Positions 23,450-36,077 of a DNA stretch of 64,000 nucleotides are shown here, piece after piece. How positions within the stretch are numbered: the first letter of the stretch is position 1; each line of letters begins with the position of its first letter. Under the pieces are notes generated by a model, which had not been told where the DNA came from, ran no database searches, and was given only the letters and a program-made list of their open reading frames with translations. The DNA comes from Quillaja saponaria (lineage: Eukaryota > Streptophyta > Magnoliopsida > Fabales > Quillajaceae), in contig CM055607.1 in assembly GCA_029379385.1 (NCBI GenBank), positions 17,360,001 to 17,424,000 on the forward strand, read 5' to 3'. A program made the translations under genes and the position numbers.

Positions 23450-25430
23450 AAAAAGCTTGGAAAATAGGATTCGGGGGACAAAACAATCAAGTAAAAATTT
23501 GTTCGAGGGGCAACTGGACTTACATCATATGAATTTTTTCCATCATACTGAAACTACATGTCTTACAGGTAGGAGTATGCTTTCGTTATCATTGATGATT
23601 ACTCAAGATTTACTTATGTACTTTTTCTCTCTCATAAGAGTGATGCTTTTAAAGCTTTAAAAACTTTCCATAAATGTGCTAAAAAAAAAATTCTTTATGT
23701 ATTTCAAAAATAAGAATTTATCATGGAAATGAATTTGAAACCTACACTTTCAATGATTTAGCACATATTGAGCTTAATTATTCAGCTTCAAAAACTCCAC
23801 AACATAATGGAGTGGTTGAGAGAGAAAACAAAACACTTTAAGAGATGACAAGGACAATGTTACGTGAAAACTCTCACCCTCCTTACTTTTGGGCTCAAAT
23901 TGTGTGCTACATCCTCAATAGAGTTTGATAAGACTAATATTAAGTAATATACCATACGAGTTATGGAAATGTAGGAAAGCTAATATTGGATATTTTCATG
24001 TTTTTGAATGAAAATGTTTTATTCACAATAACAACAAAAATAGTCTGAAAAAAATTTGATTCCAAATTTGATAAAAGTATTTTCCTAGCAAAACTTACAG
24101 AGTTATTAACAAATGAATTCTAGGTAGTGAGAAATCTATCCAATTATATTTAATGAACAATGTCATTTGATTACTAGATTTGATAAGATTGATGTAGATT
24201 TATTCACTGTTAACAAATGAACTAATGTTTCAAAAGCTAATGATCTTATATTAGAAAAGCCATAAGCTGCACAACACGAGAATACAGCTGAACCTATAGC
24301 TAAAATATCTTAGCTGACCCTATACTTGGTGAACCAGAAATAGATGAAAATGCTGACACTCAATCTTTTCTAAAAAGCTGGAAAGATCTTAGAAGTCATT
24401 AACTGGATCAAGTGCTATGATATCCATCTCAATGGGTGAAAAAAAGGTCAAAACTACAATCACTATATGCATTCGAAACTTTTTTCTCTCAAATAGAACC
24501 AAAGAACTATAAAAAATCTGAAGGCAACGAATTGTGGATCCAAACTATACAAGAAGAATTAGTTCAATTTAGAGAAATGACAAATGAGATAGATGAATCT
24601 AGAGTCATAATCAAAAACAAAACAAGATCGGTACCCTAAAGGATACAATTAAGAAGAATGTATTGATTTTGATGAAAATTTCTCATGTTGCTAGATTAGA
24701 AGCTATCAGGCTTTTACTTACTCTTGCACTATTTAAATTTTCATTATATATCAAATGGATGTTAAAAGTGTTTTCCCAAAAAAATGTCATAAATGAGGAG
24801 GTGTGTGTTGAACAACCTCGCAGTTTTAAATCTTTTAACAAACCTAATCATGTTTTTAATTTAAAAAAGGCTCTTTTGTGATTTTAAACAAGTTCCAAGA
24901 GGTTGCTATGAAAGATTAAACCAATTTTACTAACCAATAGCTTTAAACGAGGTAAATTTGATACAACTTTTTTCATCAAACACAAAAGCTTTAGCATGCT
25001 ACTTGTTTCGATTTATGCTGATGATATCATTTTGGGTGCTATTAATAAATCTCTGTAATGATTTTGCTAAGTCTATGTAGATGAGCTTGAAATGAGCATG
25101 ACAGAAGAACTCAATTATTTTCTTAGACTTCAAGTAAAATAATCAGAAAAATGAATTTTCATCAATCAATCCAAGTATACTAAACATTTATAAAAAAAAT
25201 ATTTGAATTGAACTTGACCAAGTCAATTGGAACTCCCATTGGAACATTAACAATACTTGATAAGAATGAGTCTGGTAAGGCAGTAAATGAGAAAAAATAT
25301 TGAGATATGATTAACATATTACTTTATCTTACTGCAAGTATACCTAATATAGTGTTTAGCATATACTTATGTTCTTGTTATTAGATTTGTTCAAAGGAAT
25401 CTCATTTAAATGTTGTTAATATAATTTTTG
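23450..25430 (+). pseudogene. Decayed Ty1/copia pol (integrase and reverse transcriptase)
   Basis: Broken frames carry copia landmarks in order. The integrase core appears as VIIDDYSRFTYVLFLSHKSD near 23590, then SASKTPQHNGVVERENKTL near 23785-23840. RT starts near 24680 with ARLEAIRLLL, continues INEEVCVEQPRSF and NHVFNLKKAL (24780-24880), then IYADDIILGA near 25010 as the catalytic YxDD-type box. TEELNYFLRLQVK (near 25100) and SKESHLN (near 25390) mark the RT end. At least ten stops and frameshifts are present. No LTRs could be paired, and element B begins 440 bp downstream. Confidence 0.85.
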
Positions 25431-25874
25431 AATCCTAAGTCCATCCATTTATTTATTTTACATATATTAAACTAAAATGGATGAGAGCAATAAATCATTT
25501 TCGAAAGAAACTTAGTGGAATTGAATGCGTTTCATCTAAATTCTAAAAGCGGAAGATCAAGTATTGAATCAGTTTCAGTTTTTTGCATTTGAAGATTGTC
25601 CAATTTCTAAAAAAAATAGCTAATCCTCTCGTGCTGAAGAATAGGTAAAGGAACTAAAATGACTATCTGCTGAAGCTCATTTACATGCTGAAATCAAGTT
25701 GCTTAAGTTAACTAATGGCTTATCTAATGCTAACTTACTACAAAAGTGATGAGTATCGTTTCATTAACTTGATGTGAATGTAAGAATTAGTAGCTGAAGC
25801 TTCACTTATCAAAACTTTTTGTGTCATTTAAGTAAAGCAGTTGATCATCTCCTTTGAACTAGTGTAATGTTACT

Positions 25875-26350
25875 TATTAAGTCTAGATTTGACTAAGCTG
25901 AGGTGTCCTGTGACTTGAAACATTTATCAAGCATCAAATAATAAATATGACCAGACTGAGGTGTCCTCCACGTAGCAATTTGACTTACAATATGTACAAA
26001 AGGCTGTCTTCTAGACCTGGAAAAACTCTGATGTCAAAACTAGTATAATCAAAGTAAATAAGCTGAAAAACTATAAAGAGTATTAGTTGTAGAGAATAAC
26101 CTGTTTTGTTTTAAGGCTTTGAGCCTCTTTATATAGGAGTTCTACTAGAATATTAATCACGATAATTATGACGTCCGTTACAATAATAATGATGTCTGTT
26201 ATATAATAATGACGTTCGTTATATGATAATGGACGATAATGGCATCCATTATAATATTAATGGTGGTAGTTACAATTTGGATTAATCTATTATGCCATAA
26301 TCATACCACGTGTAAAAATATCATTAGATTGATATAATCATGTATTATCA
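25875..26350 (-). repeat. 3' LTR of element B
   Basis: Pairs with 28879-29331. Both B LTRs carry two copies of a roughly 59-bp segment beginning GACxxxxxTGAGGTGTC (25890 and 25949 here), which makes them longer than the LTRs of element A. Confidence 0.85.
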
Positions 26351-28878
26351 CTAGTCCCCAAAAAAGTGAGTTTAAGGAGTGTAGGGACTTGAACTATTGT
26401 GGACCATATACCTGGGCCATGTTTCCCATTTGCAAGGTACACTTTTTTGTGCTAATTTTTTTGAAATTTTAATGCTATCACTGATGTGATGCATTAGTGG
26501 TGTGATACTTTTATCACTGGTCTTAGTATTTCACCTTATAACTTACCCTATTTCACACTACCTTATAACTACTTTATCTTATTACTTTCACATTTGTCAT
26601 CATGAACTGAGAAGTTCAGACTTGTTATGATAGCAGTTTATGCTTAATTTTAGCCTTGTCGAAGGAGACTAATATGTAGTTGTATTAAACTGTACTAAAA
26701 TAAACAATATACATTGCTTTGAGCAATAAGAGTGAAAACCCGAGACTGTTTACTGATAATATTCTAGGTGATTACCCTAATTTTGATGATGTTATAGCTT
26801 ACTGGGTGAAATCCTAAGCTTGTTGGCTTTGTAGCCATTTAATTTATCAGGTTACTTTGACTGGGTGCCAATTTTTTAGCCTGTGCTACCAATATACAGT
26901 TGTGTTATACAGCATATAATAAATAAACAGCATGCCTTGCTTTAAGCAATATTAGTGAAAACCAGAGCTTGTTTTGCTGATGTTTAGGCTTTGTAGTCAC
27001 TTTGACTTATCTGAGTGTTTTGCCCGGGCTCCAACTTTTTAGCCTGGCTGCCCACCCCGAGTGTGACTATAGGCATTTTAGCAGTGTGACATCTCCTCGA
27101 CATATTTCTCCAAGTCTGGTGAAAACTAGGTATCTTTGACAATTTGTATCCAAAGGGCCCCACTCAAAAAGCTTCTTATGCCTCTCCTCGAGATCAAGCT
27201 GTTATGCCTCAACCTTTATAGTCACGAAGGGAGACATATTGGATGCCACTTCTCCCAAGGACTGTCATTAGCTGAATAGTTGTGTATGGGCTCTTTTGAG
27301 CTGTTTGTTATGACTATGGGTGATAGCCTCTTCCGTGTTGAAAGTGATGAGCTCATCCTGATTTTGTGCACGAAGATTTTTCTTTCTTGGGTGTGAATTG
27401 TTTGAGTTTGAAATTTGGCATTGAGCTGTAGGGAGCTTGTGATGTATGAGAGGAATTATTTCCTTTTGTGATCAATTTTTTGACCTTTGCATGTTTTTCT
27501 TTCTTGTCCTAAGCTGAATAGTAGACCACTTGAAAATGTTTGTCAAGTACAAGTTTCATAGTAGATAAGATACTAAAATGGGACATACATAAGTCCAACA
27601 TATAGTATCTTATGAGATATATAAATTGTCAAGTATACTAAGCAAACATGATAAATTGTGTTTAATTTAAAAGCACATGCACGTACGTGCGATTAGTAAG
27701 GAATGAATGATCAAGATAAAACATATTTTTCTTCTTCTTCTTTGATTAGTATTTAATCAAATATGCAAACTTATGCAAATGTAAAGGGGCATTAAGGCAT
27801 TTAAGTGCAATCAATGAAAAATATCGTCAATCTAAATTTTTATAGTGGTGAATCAATATGCATCTATCATTATGAATAAGTGAATAAGTGATAAGTCAAT
27901 CTAAATTTTTATAGTGGTGAATCAATTTTCCTTGAATATATAGAATAAGTGATAATCTGACCCAATTGTCGATATGCACAATCTTTTTATGCTTTGAAGC
28001 TAAACTTAATTTTGTATTAGAATCTTTTTAATAGGCATATAATTCGCTGCAAACATGAAATAATTTTCTAATAATTAGGCAATCTGCTATTTTTTTTTTT
28101 CTTTGAATGAACTTGGACTTTTAAGTTCAAATGGCAAATATATAAATGAACATACAAATTATTCAAAAAAATAGATAATAAAATTAAGTAAACATTTAGC
28201 TCTTGGCCAAATTAATTATAGCATGAATATTTTTCATTGGATGGCAGTCAGTCCAATGATATGACCAAAGTAAATATCAAATGGAGAAAATAACGTTCAT
28301 TATAATAAATATTTGCATGATGAGTATCTATTTTGATGCAATAACAATTTCTCACTCTTGAACCAATAGGATGAAGTTTAAAATTAAACTTTAAATAGTA
28401 TAGGAAAAGTCAGCAATGTGAAGTTAATTATTTACCGTTTTCCTTTAGTTTCATACTCCTTTGAATAAAGGAAACAAATGTAATGCAGGCATATAAAAGC
28501 CATCAATGTGGAATAATTGAAAAAACATTCTTTGTCTCTTAATATTTGTCTTTTATGCACCTTAGCTACCATAAAAGAACATCTTGACAGGAAAGAAGCA
28601 ACCTTGCAGATGTTCGTTGAAGTGCACCCCAAATCTTATGAAGGTGATTTTTCTGGCATTAGGAGCGAGTCTAATTTACTGATGCTGCAAGGAGGTTTTT
28701 GCAACCTAGGAGGAGGTAGATAGTTGCTCAGTGATTTGGACAGTCAAAAATATTACAAAATCGGCTCTAAAATTTTTCTGCATGTATAATGTTTGGTATA
28801 ATGGATTTTAAATCTGTCTTGAATGATTTGTGGATATCGAAAAACGCAAATTATATGGGTTCCCATAGACGGCGCTAA

Positions 28879-29331
28879 TGTTAAAATTGTATTTGACCAA
28901 ACTGAGGTGTCTTCTAACTTGAAACATTTATTAAGCATCAAATAATAAATATGATCAAGCTAAGGTGTCCTCCTAATAATCTAACCTACAATATGTGGAA
29001 AGGGATGTCCTCTGGATCTGGAAAAACTCCAATGCCAAAGTCAGTATAATCAAAGTAAATAAGTTGAAAAGCTATAAAGAGTATGAGTTATAGAGAACAA
29101 CATGTTTTGTTTTGAGGTTTTGAGCCTTTCTATCAAAGAGTTTTGCTGGAATATTAATCACAACAATTATGACATCCGTTACAATAATAATGATGTCTGT
29201 TGTATAATAATGGACGATAATGGTGTCCATTATAATATTAATGGTAGCAGTTATAATTCGGATTAGTCCATTATACCTTAATCATCCCACTTGTAAAAAT
29301 ATCATTAGATTGATACCATCTTGTATTATCA
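28879..29331 (-). repeat. 5' LTR of element B
   Basis: Starts (plus sense) TGTTAAAATTG directly after the primer-binding site and ends TATTATCA before TTACT. The internal duplication seen in the 3' LTR is also present (28893 and 28952). Confidence 0.85.
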
Positions 29332-29336
29332 TTACT

Positions 29337-31774
29337 CAATTTCAAAAATAGTACAAACGCATAATCAGACTTTATCAAAACTCAATGATTGTACCTTCTC
29401 AACAAAAAATCTGTGACTACTCTGCTATTTGAACAAAATTCATCTGACACAAGAGTCAACCTCACAAGTTTTGAGTAAAAGCAAGCAAGCAAAGCGTGCA
29501 TAGCAATCCATGTTTATACCAAACTAGAAATCTATCTGCAGCCATTAAATGAACGTAGCTTGAATTACCTACTTTCAAAAAAAGCTAAGTAACATGTCTT
29601 TTCTTTTGTGAAACGGCTACCAATACAGCATGACATATAAAGCTTGAAGAGCCGAAGAGAAGAAAAAGACGAAGATATGAAAACTCATTGCCTTTGATTT
29701 GAAATCCAAAAAGAGCTTCAACTTTCATACTCCATTAGTCTCAAACACTTGTGTTAGAAAAGAGCCAAACTTTCATATCATTCTACTATATTGTAAACTC
29801 ATCCAAAGCCGTCTAATTTGTGATTGAGTGAAATTAAACTCATTGTATCCATTCCCCTTTGCGAGGAGAAATTAAGTGAGACAAAAGTTGTAAATCTTGC
29901 TTATGTGTTCTGGAGAACATTTGGTTTCATTAATCCTTCTAATTTAGTTTGTCCAAGGTTTGACTAAGCCATGTCATTTAGTTGGTGAAAAGATGTTGGT
30001 TGGCTCCTGCAATTTTAGCCATTAGTGAAACACTTAGGTGAGACTTAAGGTGTACATCCCTGAAATTCAAGTTGTTGTTTGAATATATGTTTGTATGACT
30101 TTATACTTGTATCTCGCGCAAGTGTGTTTGAGTTGCTTAAGATTAGTGAAGTCATGATTTAATTGTGAATCTACTATAACTATGGAAATGAATTATGTTA
30201 TGGAATACTTGAAAAATAACTTGAACAATGTTTTTGTGCTATTTGTTAGTATGATTTAATGATTATTACATTAATTGCAAGTATAAAGGGAAAATATTTG
30301 AATCTTTGATGATAGCATAAAACTGTTCAATTTGACATATGACCTTTGCTGACTCATATGCTAATATCTTTTTATTGGAAAGTGTAAATATAATTCGGAT
30401 TAATGTGTTATAAAATAGACTTGTGTCGCTTTAAAATGACAAATCGTTTGTAATATTTGGACTATGGATTAGTTAATTAAAGTTAAGCAAAATCCTAAAA
30501 ATACAAGATTTTCTCATTTTGACTTTTCAGTAGTTTAATTAGCATAACTTGAGCTAGGAGAATGCAAATCATGATCCGTTTGTTTGATAAATTAGTAGAC
30601 ATATGTTTATTTCTATAAGTGTATCATATATTTTATTAAATGTGTATATTCATATAGTTAATTCTTATAAGTTAAGCCAAATTTTACAAAACGCAAGATT
30701 TTGACAACTCTGACCTTAACTTAGCAAATTGGCCATAACTTTCTCACAGAGAATTAAAATACAATTTTGTTTCTTAGATAAATTAATAGACATATATATC
30801 TTTCTAAAAATGTACCATATGTAATATTTGGACTAACCTATCAGTATAGTTTATTGTTCAAAGATAGAGGTAAAATCTATGTACTTTATGATAAACTAGT
30901 ATGGTACAGGAGTGTAATTAAAATTCCAGAAAACTCATTTCAAGGACCAAACTACACAAATCCAAATTTTGTGGGCTGTTTATGATATTAAACAAAATAT
31001 TTTTTTTTTCTTGTTGCCACCACTTAGCCTTTTAAGGTGGTAGATTTTGGGGATAGGAAAAAAGGAGGCAAAAAGTCTACTTTCTTTGCTTTTTGGGAGG
31101 AAAAAACAGAATAAGGGGGAAAGGGAGGAAAAAAATAAATGAAAGAAAATAAAAGAGAGAGAAGGAGAAAAAGGAAGGTTCAGATTGGGTTGCTTGAAGG
31201 ACCAAGACTTCTGTGGGTGATTCCAGTAGTTGCAACAGCAGAAGAGGAAAAAATAAAGCAAGGAAAGAAGAGGAAAATCAATTTTTTCTTGGGCAGAGAT
31301 AAGTTGTTGTTGGAAGTTTGATAAAGTAACGGAAAATAGGCTTTTTAAGTGTGGGTGGGTTATAAATCTAATTTGTGAGGTAATATTGGAACTATTTTGA
31401 CTAGTTGCATGTTTAATTTCAGTCTGAAGTTAGTGGGGGTATTTGAATAATTTTATGGCTTTTAACTAACATTGGCAATTGATTTTAATGATATTTTAGT
31501 TGTTATGGTTAGAATTTTATTATGAATTCAAAATTGATGTGAGAAGTTTAGTATAGATATGTTATTGAAGTTAATTATGCTAGGATGATGATGATTTTAT
31601 TAGACATGTTAAATTGATGTCGTTATGTTAGTTAATGCAAGAAATTGATTTTGGGATGGTGATAGTTTTGGGTATATGAATTCATTGATTAGAATGAAAA
31701 ATTCATGACTGAAATTACTATAATTATGGTATATTGTATTATGCAGAAATTTTAGTGGAATGTAAGATTTGTTA
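29337..31774. other. Repeat-derived intergenic DNA, no gene recognised
   Basis: This includes a diverged tandem repeat (30482-30860) and a purine-rich block on + (31040-31300) whose minus strand is pyrimidine-rich and gives a low-complexity frame. No transposon protein motif is seen. Confidence 0.45.
30482..30860 (+). repeat. Two diverged tandem copies, about 189 bp each
   Basis: Matching blocks recur in the same order at an offset of about 189 bp: GTTAAGC, the AAGATTTT block, the CATAACTT block, GATAAATTA, TAGACATAT and the CATATxTxxTAxTxxxTGG-like end. Divergence is high. Confidence 0.5.
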
Positions 31775-32935
31775 TGTCACACTCTCAAATAAATGTATGA
31801 CTAGCCAAAGGAATAGATAACTAAACCTCCGTAACCCTGAATCCACAATGACGAAACATAAATAACTCTTAAACAATTATATTAAAACCAAGAAAAACTT
31901 TACCGAGTTAAATTAAAAACATAGACTTGTTATTTAGCACATAACATTTACTGAAAATTCGATAAGGGTTTTCCTTAAAGTGGAACATGCCCAATAGTAC
32001 ATACACCAATAACCTGGTACTATGCATCAATAAACCATAATATCAAAGTACTCAGAGGAGCTCTACTCCTAACAACACATTAAGTTACCACAGTTAACTC
32101 AATATACACAACAATGCATGATATCTAAAATGACTACAAGTGTTACCCTACCAGTTTCAAGTATGTGACTCTGAGATATACCTTGCCGCAACAATGTCAG
32201 TGGGTAGTAAATTCTGACGCAGAAAACTGTGTTTTCCTGATACTAAAAAAAATAACAGAGAAAAGTGTAACTCACAAGGACTGAGTAAGCAAACCACGTA
32301 CCCTGAGGGTACCAGCATCAATCAACACATAATAATACATATCATTAGTTAATCTCATGTAGTCAGGATTCATATATTTCATGATATACACAAGTCAAAT
32401 TCAAATATCCAAAGTTTATCATTCCAAACAATGCAATCAAAGCATATAAAGCACACAAAAGGTCAACGAGTAACTCAACCCTACACAATAATATCATCTC
32501 CACTGAGCATTTATGCACTTGCACTATAGATTAATCTTCGTACATAGTCCATCCTACCAGGGCTGAGAACTTAAGTTTTAAAAAAAAAATTATCAGAATC
32601 AGAATGTCTCAGAATTTTAAATAGGAATATCTTAGATGCATCTAAATTTCACTTTTGGAAATAAAAATCATTTCTCATAAAATTTCACTTTATTGGTCTT
32701 TATCAACCACAAGCAATATCAAGCAAATATAATTCAAATAAATCACTGAAATACTGTCTTTCCTTATTTAATTTTTTTCATGTAGCACATCTATTCAAAT
32801 ACACATGCAATTGCACATAATAATCTGGCAACCAAAGTGTACGTAATTCACTCACAAAGTTCAAGAATGAGACTCGTCGTTCTGTCTAGACCGCGATGAT
32901 ATCAGAGTGCCCTCGATACGATTTGGAGCTGAAAA
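31775..32935 (+). repeat. Dispersed repeat D, copy 1 (LTR-like)
   Basis: Begins TGTCACAC and shares ordered homology with the reverse strand of 61290-62438. Shared blocks are the GACTAGCCAAAGGAATAGATAAC block near 31800, ATACCTTGCC near 32180, CTGATACTAAAAAAAATAA followed by the CTCACAAGGACTGAGTAAG block at about 32240-32290, and TTCACTCACAAAGTT near 32850. The TGTCACAC start suggests an LTR, but no partner or primer-binding site was found. Confidence 0.55.
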
Positions 32936-32939
32936 TCAT

Positions 32940-35887
32940 AAGTTCATATATTATTTAAAGTAATCAATTTTATAATTAATTTCACAAGATCATCATCTTA
33001 TATATGTAGACACTTAACATCCTACTTAAAGGCTAATTCTTTTTTAAACACTCTATCAACTATCTTAAAATAAAGTTAATTATGTCACTTTATTCAAGAA
33101 TTCAAACTTTATAGTTTAACATTAACTTATTTATCTTTCATATTTTTTTTAATTTAGTATATGACTAATGAGTCTTATGTAGATCAACTTCTATACATAT
33201 ATTGCTTAGTTTATGAAATTCATTATCATGATTTCCTACTTAACAACTTAATCAATAAATTCTAGTTAATTATATTTCTCAATTCCACTTATAGATATTC
33301 GAATATTAAACTTCACATTATCTAAGATTCTTTAAATTTAGAACATACTAATCTTAATGTAAATATTTTCACCAAAAACTTTCATTTGCTATCATTTTAC
33401 AACATTTTTTCCTTCTCTATCACATTTATTTAATTACACTCAACTGATAAATGATAACTATCTGTTAATTTAATAGTTTATCTTGCAAAATTTCCAATTC
33501 TGAATATAATTTATAGTTAAAGCAAACTACATTTCCCCCAAAAATTTAGTAATAGTTTCTGATGTGCTATATGTGCAGATTGAGTATAATATTTTGATTG
33601 AATATATTGCAACATCCCCAATGTTATTTGTGCAAATAAAATAAATACAAAAGAAATACATTATAGACTTCTTTTTGAAAGTTTAAACTACTTTTCCACT
33701 TTCATATTCCTATTGAATGTACCAACCATGTGAGGCTATCTCATTTGAGGACCTTAAAAGGATGTAAATGTGTTCTCGGAAAGGTTTCCAGAATTATGAC
33801 TATAATAGATCCCTGGTCAATTAACATATTAAGTAAAACTTCTTATTATTGGGTTATAAGAGCACGGTTTACTTTATTCATTTACTTATTATTAAGAATA
33901 CCTACAATCTACCAGATATGTAGATTTCAATAGTGATAACTCTTGACAATTGTTTGTCTTTAACAGCTATTTGAATATAGTATTACTATTTCGTGCCAAT
34001 TTAATTCTAAAGCACATATTAAAAATGGTATACAATGCCCATGAACTTCAATTTTATGAATTAAATGTGACAAGACTGAAGGATCTAGGTTTGTTTTGTG
34101 TATTTATGCATTAGAGATTAAGACAAAGTGTTCATACCAATGCAAAGAAAGGATCTAGCCTATCATCACCTACACACTCTATTTTATAAACGCAACTCCT
34201 AAAGAGCTTTGAAGCTCATGGTGGCTTAGGAGTTCCTTTTTTGTTAGACTAGTTTCATGGCTGCCTTCCCATAACATAGTGGCCACAGCAACCACCAAGA
34301 AAGCTGTAAACCCCACAAGAAAGACAAGAAATCTCACAGTCGAAGAAAAGCAAAGAAGGAAATAAATCCTTTACCTTAACTCCAACTTAAGCAAGATGAC
34401 CTTTAGGACATCTTAGGCTAAAAATAGGAACTATAGGATGTCTGCTTTCCAAGTGCTAAGTACAGGGACTTGGCAATACCAAATGAACTAAGAATGATTA
34501 TGAGTGGAGTTTAAGGTATAGCCTTGTGCAAAATTGAAAGAAGAACAAAGATGAGAACTAGGAAGTACAATCGGGAAAATGAGTTAGAAGTTAATTGATA
34601 AGAATTGTAATTAAATAGAAGATAGAATTAAAAGAATTGAGTTCAAAGATAAATGTGAAGTAGGTAGTTTTTTTTTTTTGAACATGTGTAGTTGAATGTA
34701 TATGATCTTGAAATTATGAAACTTAGAAATTTATTTGGTTATGTGGTAGTAAAGGTTAAGTTTATAGTGAGGATTTAGGAGTTTGATTGTGAATTTCCTG
34801 CCGAGCTCTAAAGTTGTAGATCGCATCTTTAAGATGAAATCTAGAGTTTTTTGTGATTTTATTTTGAGTAGAGAAAGTGGTGGAGCTGATGGACAGCTGC
34901 TGGTTTCTACTAGATTGTTATGTATTCAGTCAAGTTTATGTTGCTTTTAGGAAGGCTCTTAAGGGAATTAGACAAAGTGTTCTAAAAAGAAATTTTTCCT
35001 AACACCTTGAGGGTTATTTCTAAAGCTAGCCAAGGTCTAGTTCCATGTAGAATGTAATTAGGAATTCTTGGAAGTCATTACTGGAATTATGGGTTCTGCA
35101 TGTGCACCCGGTTGTGTGTATCATGCTTTTAGGTGTCTTAATGACCAATCAAAGGGTTGAGACCTGAATATGAAATGTAGAAGAAACATATAGGAACCTA
35201 TTTGACCATTTGATGAACTGTTTTGAGGATTTGGAGGGCTGGTTTAACTTGCAAGTAGTGGCTGGACTTTGTTTCCCCTGTTTTACATCTGTTTGGAAAA
35301 TGTTTGGTTTAGAGTTAGTTACAGCTGGAATTTGGGGAAGGTAGCTAAACGAAAGTTGTAGTTGATTTCCTAAAGATGATGTATATGCTTTTCTTAGTAT
35401 TTATTGGATATTTATATGTTTTGTAGCATGGAGTTAATGTAGGCAAGATTTTTCCTATTTACTACTTAATGAATTGTTGTGCATGTTTAGTATATTTCAC
35501 TAATTTTGAGTGGATTGCTTGATGATTATATTTGAAATTGTGACATATATTATATGTAGGGTTGTTGAGATATGTGGCTTGTGGACATGTTATGAATCAT
35601 GTATAATAAAGGTATATATAGATTTAATTATGTTTTGTTTCTCTTATGCCTACAAAGCCCATTCATATTAATATGCTTCATTGCTTCCTTGCTTCCTTGC
35701 CTACTAAGACATATATCTCATTCTTGCATGTTCAAATAATTTATGGAGATTGAATAATTCTTTGGCACTAAGAAGAAGCCTTGGCAATGCACGACTTGTT
35801 GGATATTTTTCTATTAGTTTTCTATAATTGAGCAAAGTGTAATTATGGTTGTGTAATGCTTGTAACTGCTTGTATATTCTAATAGAT
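32940..35887. other. AT-rich intergenic DNA, no gene recognised
   Basis: Long AT-rich stretch. The 67-codon frame at 33730-33933 and the others have no recognisable domain. The 3' border is the target site of the full-length LINE. Confidence 0.45.
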
Positions 35888-36077
35888 AAGTTAAGGAAAT
35901 TGAAAAATTATATATTTTTCATCTCTTCCATTGTGAAGCTATACCCTTGTGAAGCTATTCTTCGTGCGTCTCTTCCTCTATGAAGCTATACTCTTATGAA
36001 GCATCATCCTTAGCCTATCTTCTTTCACCTTTCACTTGCTCTACTCAGCCTAATTCCTTTTTCTATATTTATCCATC

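Larger units (their letters stand above)
25875..29331 (-). mobile_element. LTR element B, non-autonomous, with 5-bp TSD
   Basis: The same family and orientation as element A. The 3' LTR is 25875-26350 and the 5' LTR 28879-29331. The target duplication TTACT is perfect (25870-25874 and 29332-29336). Beside the 5' LTR, minus-sense TTAGCGCCGTCTATGGGAA (28878-28860) is a well-preserved tRNA primer-binding site. Beside the 3' LTR is the purine-type tract TTTTTTGGGGAC. A CTCTTTATATA (minus TATATAAAG) box sits at about 26125. The interior (26351-28878) is homologous to that of A over about 26360-27500 and contains no gag or pol frame, so it must rely on enzymes from another element. Confidence 0.88.
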
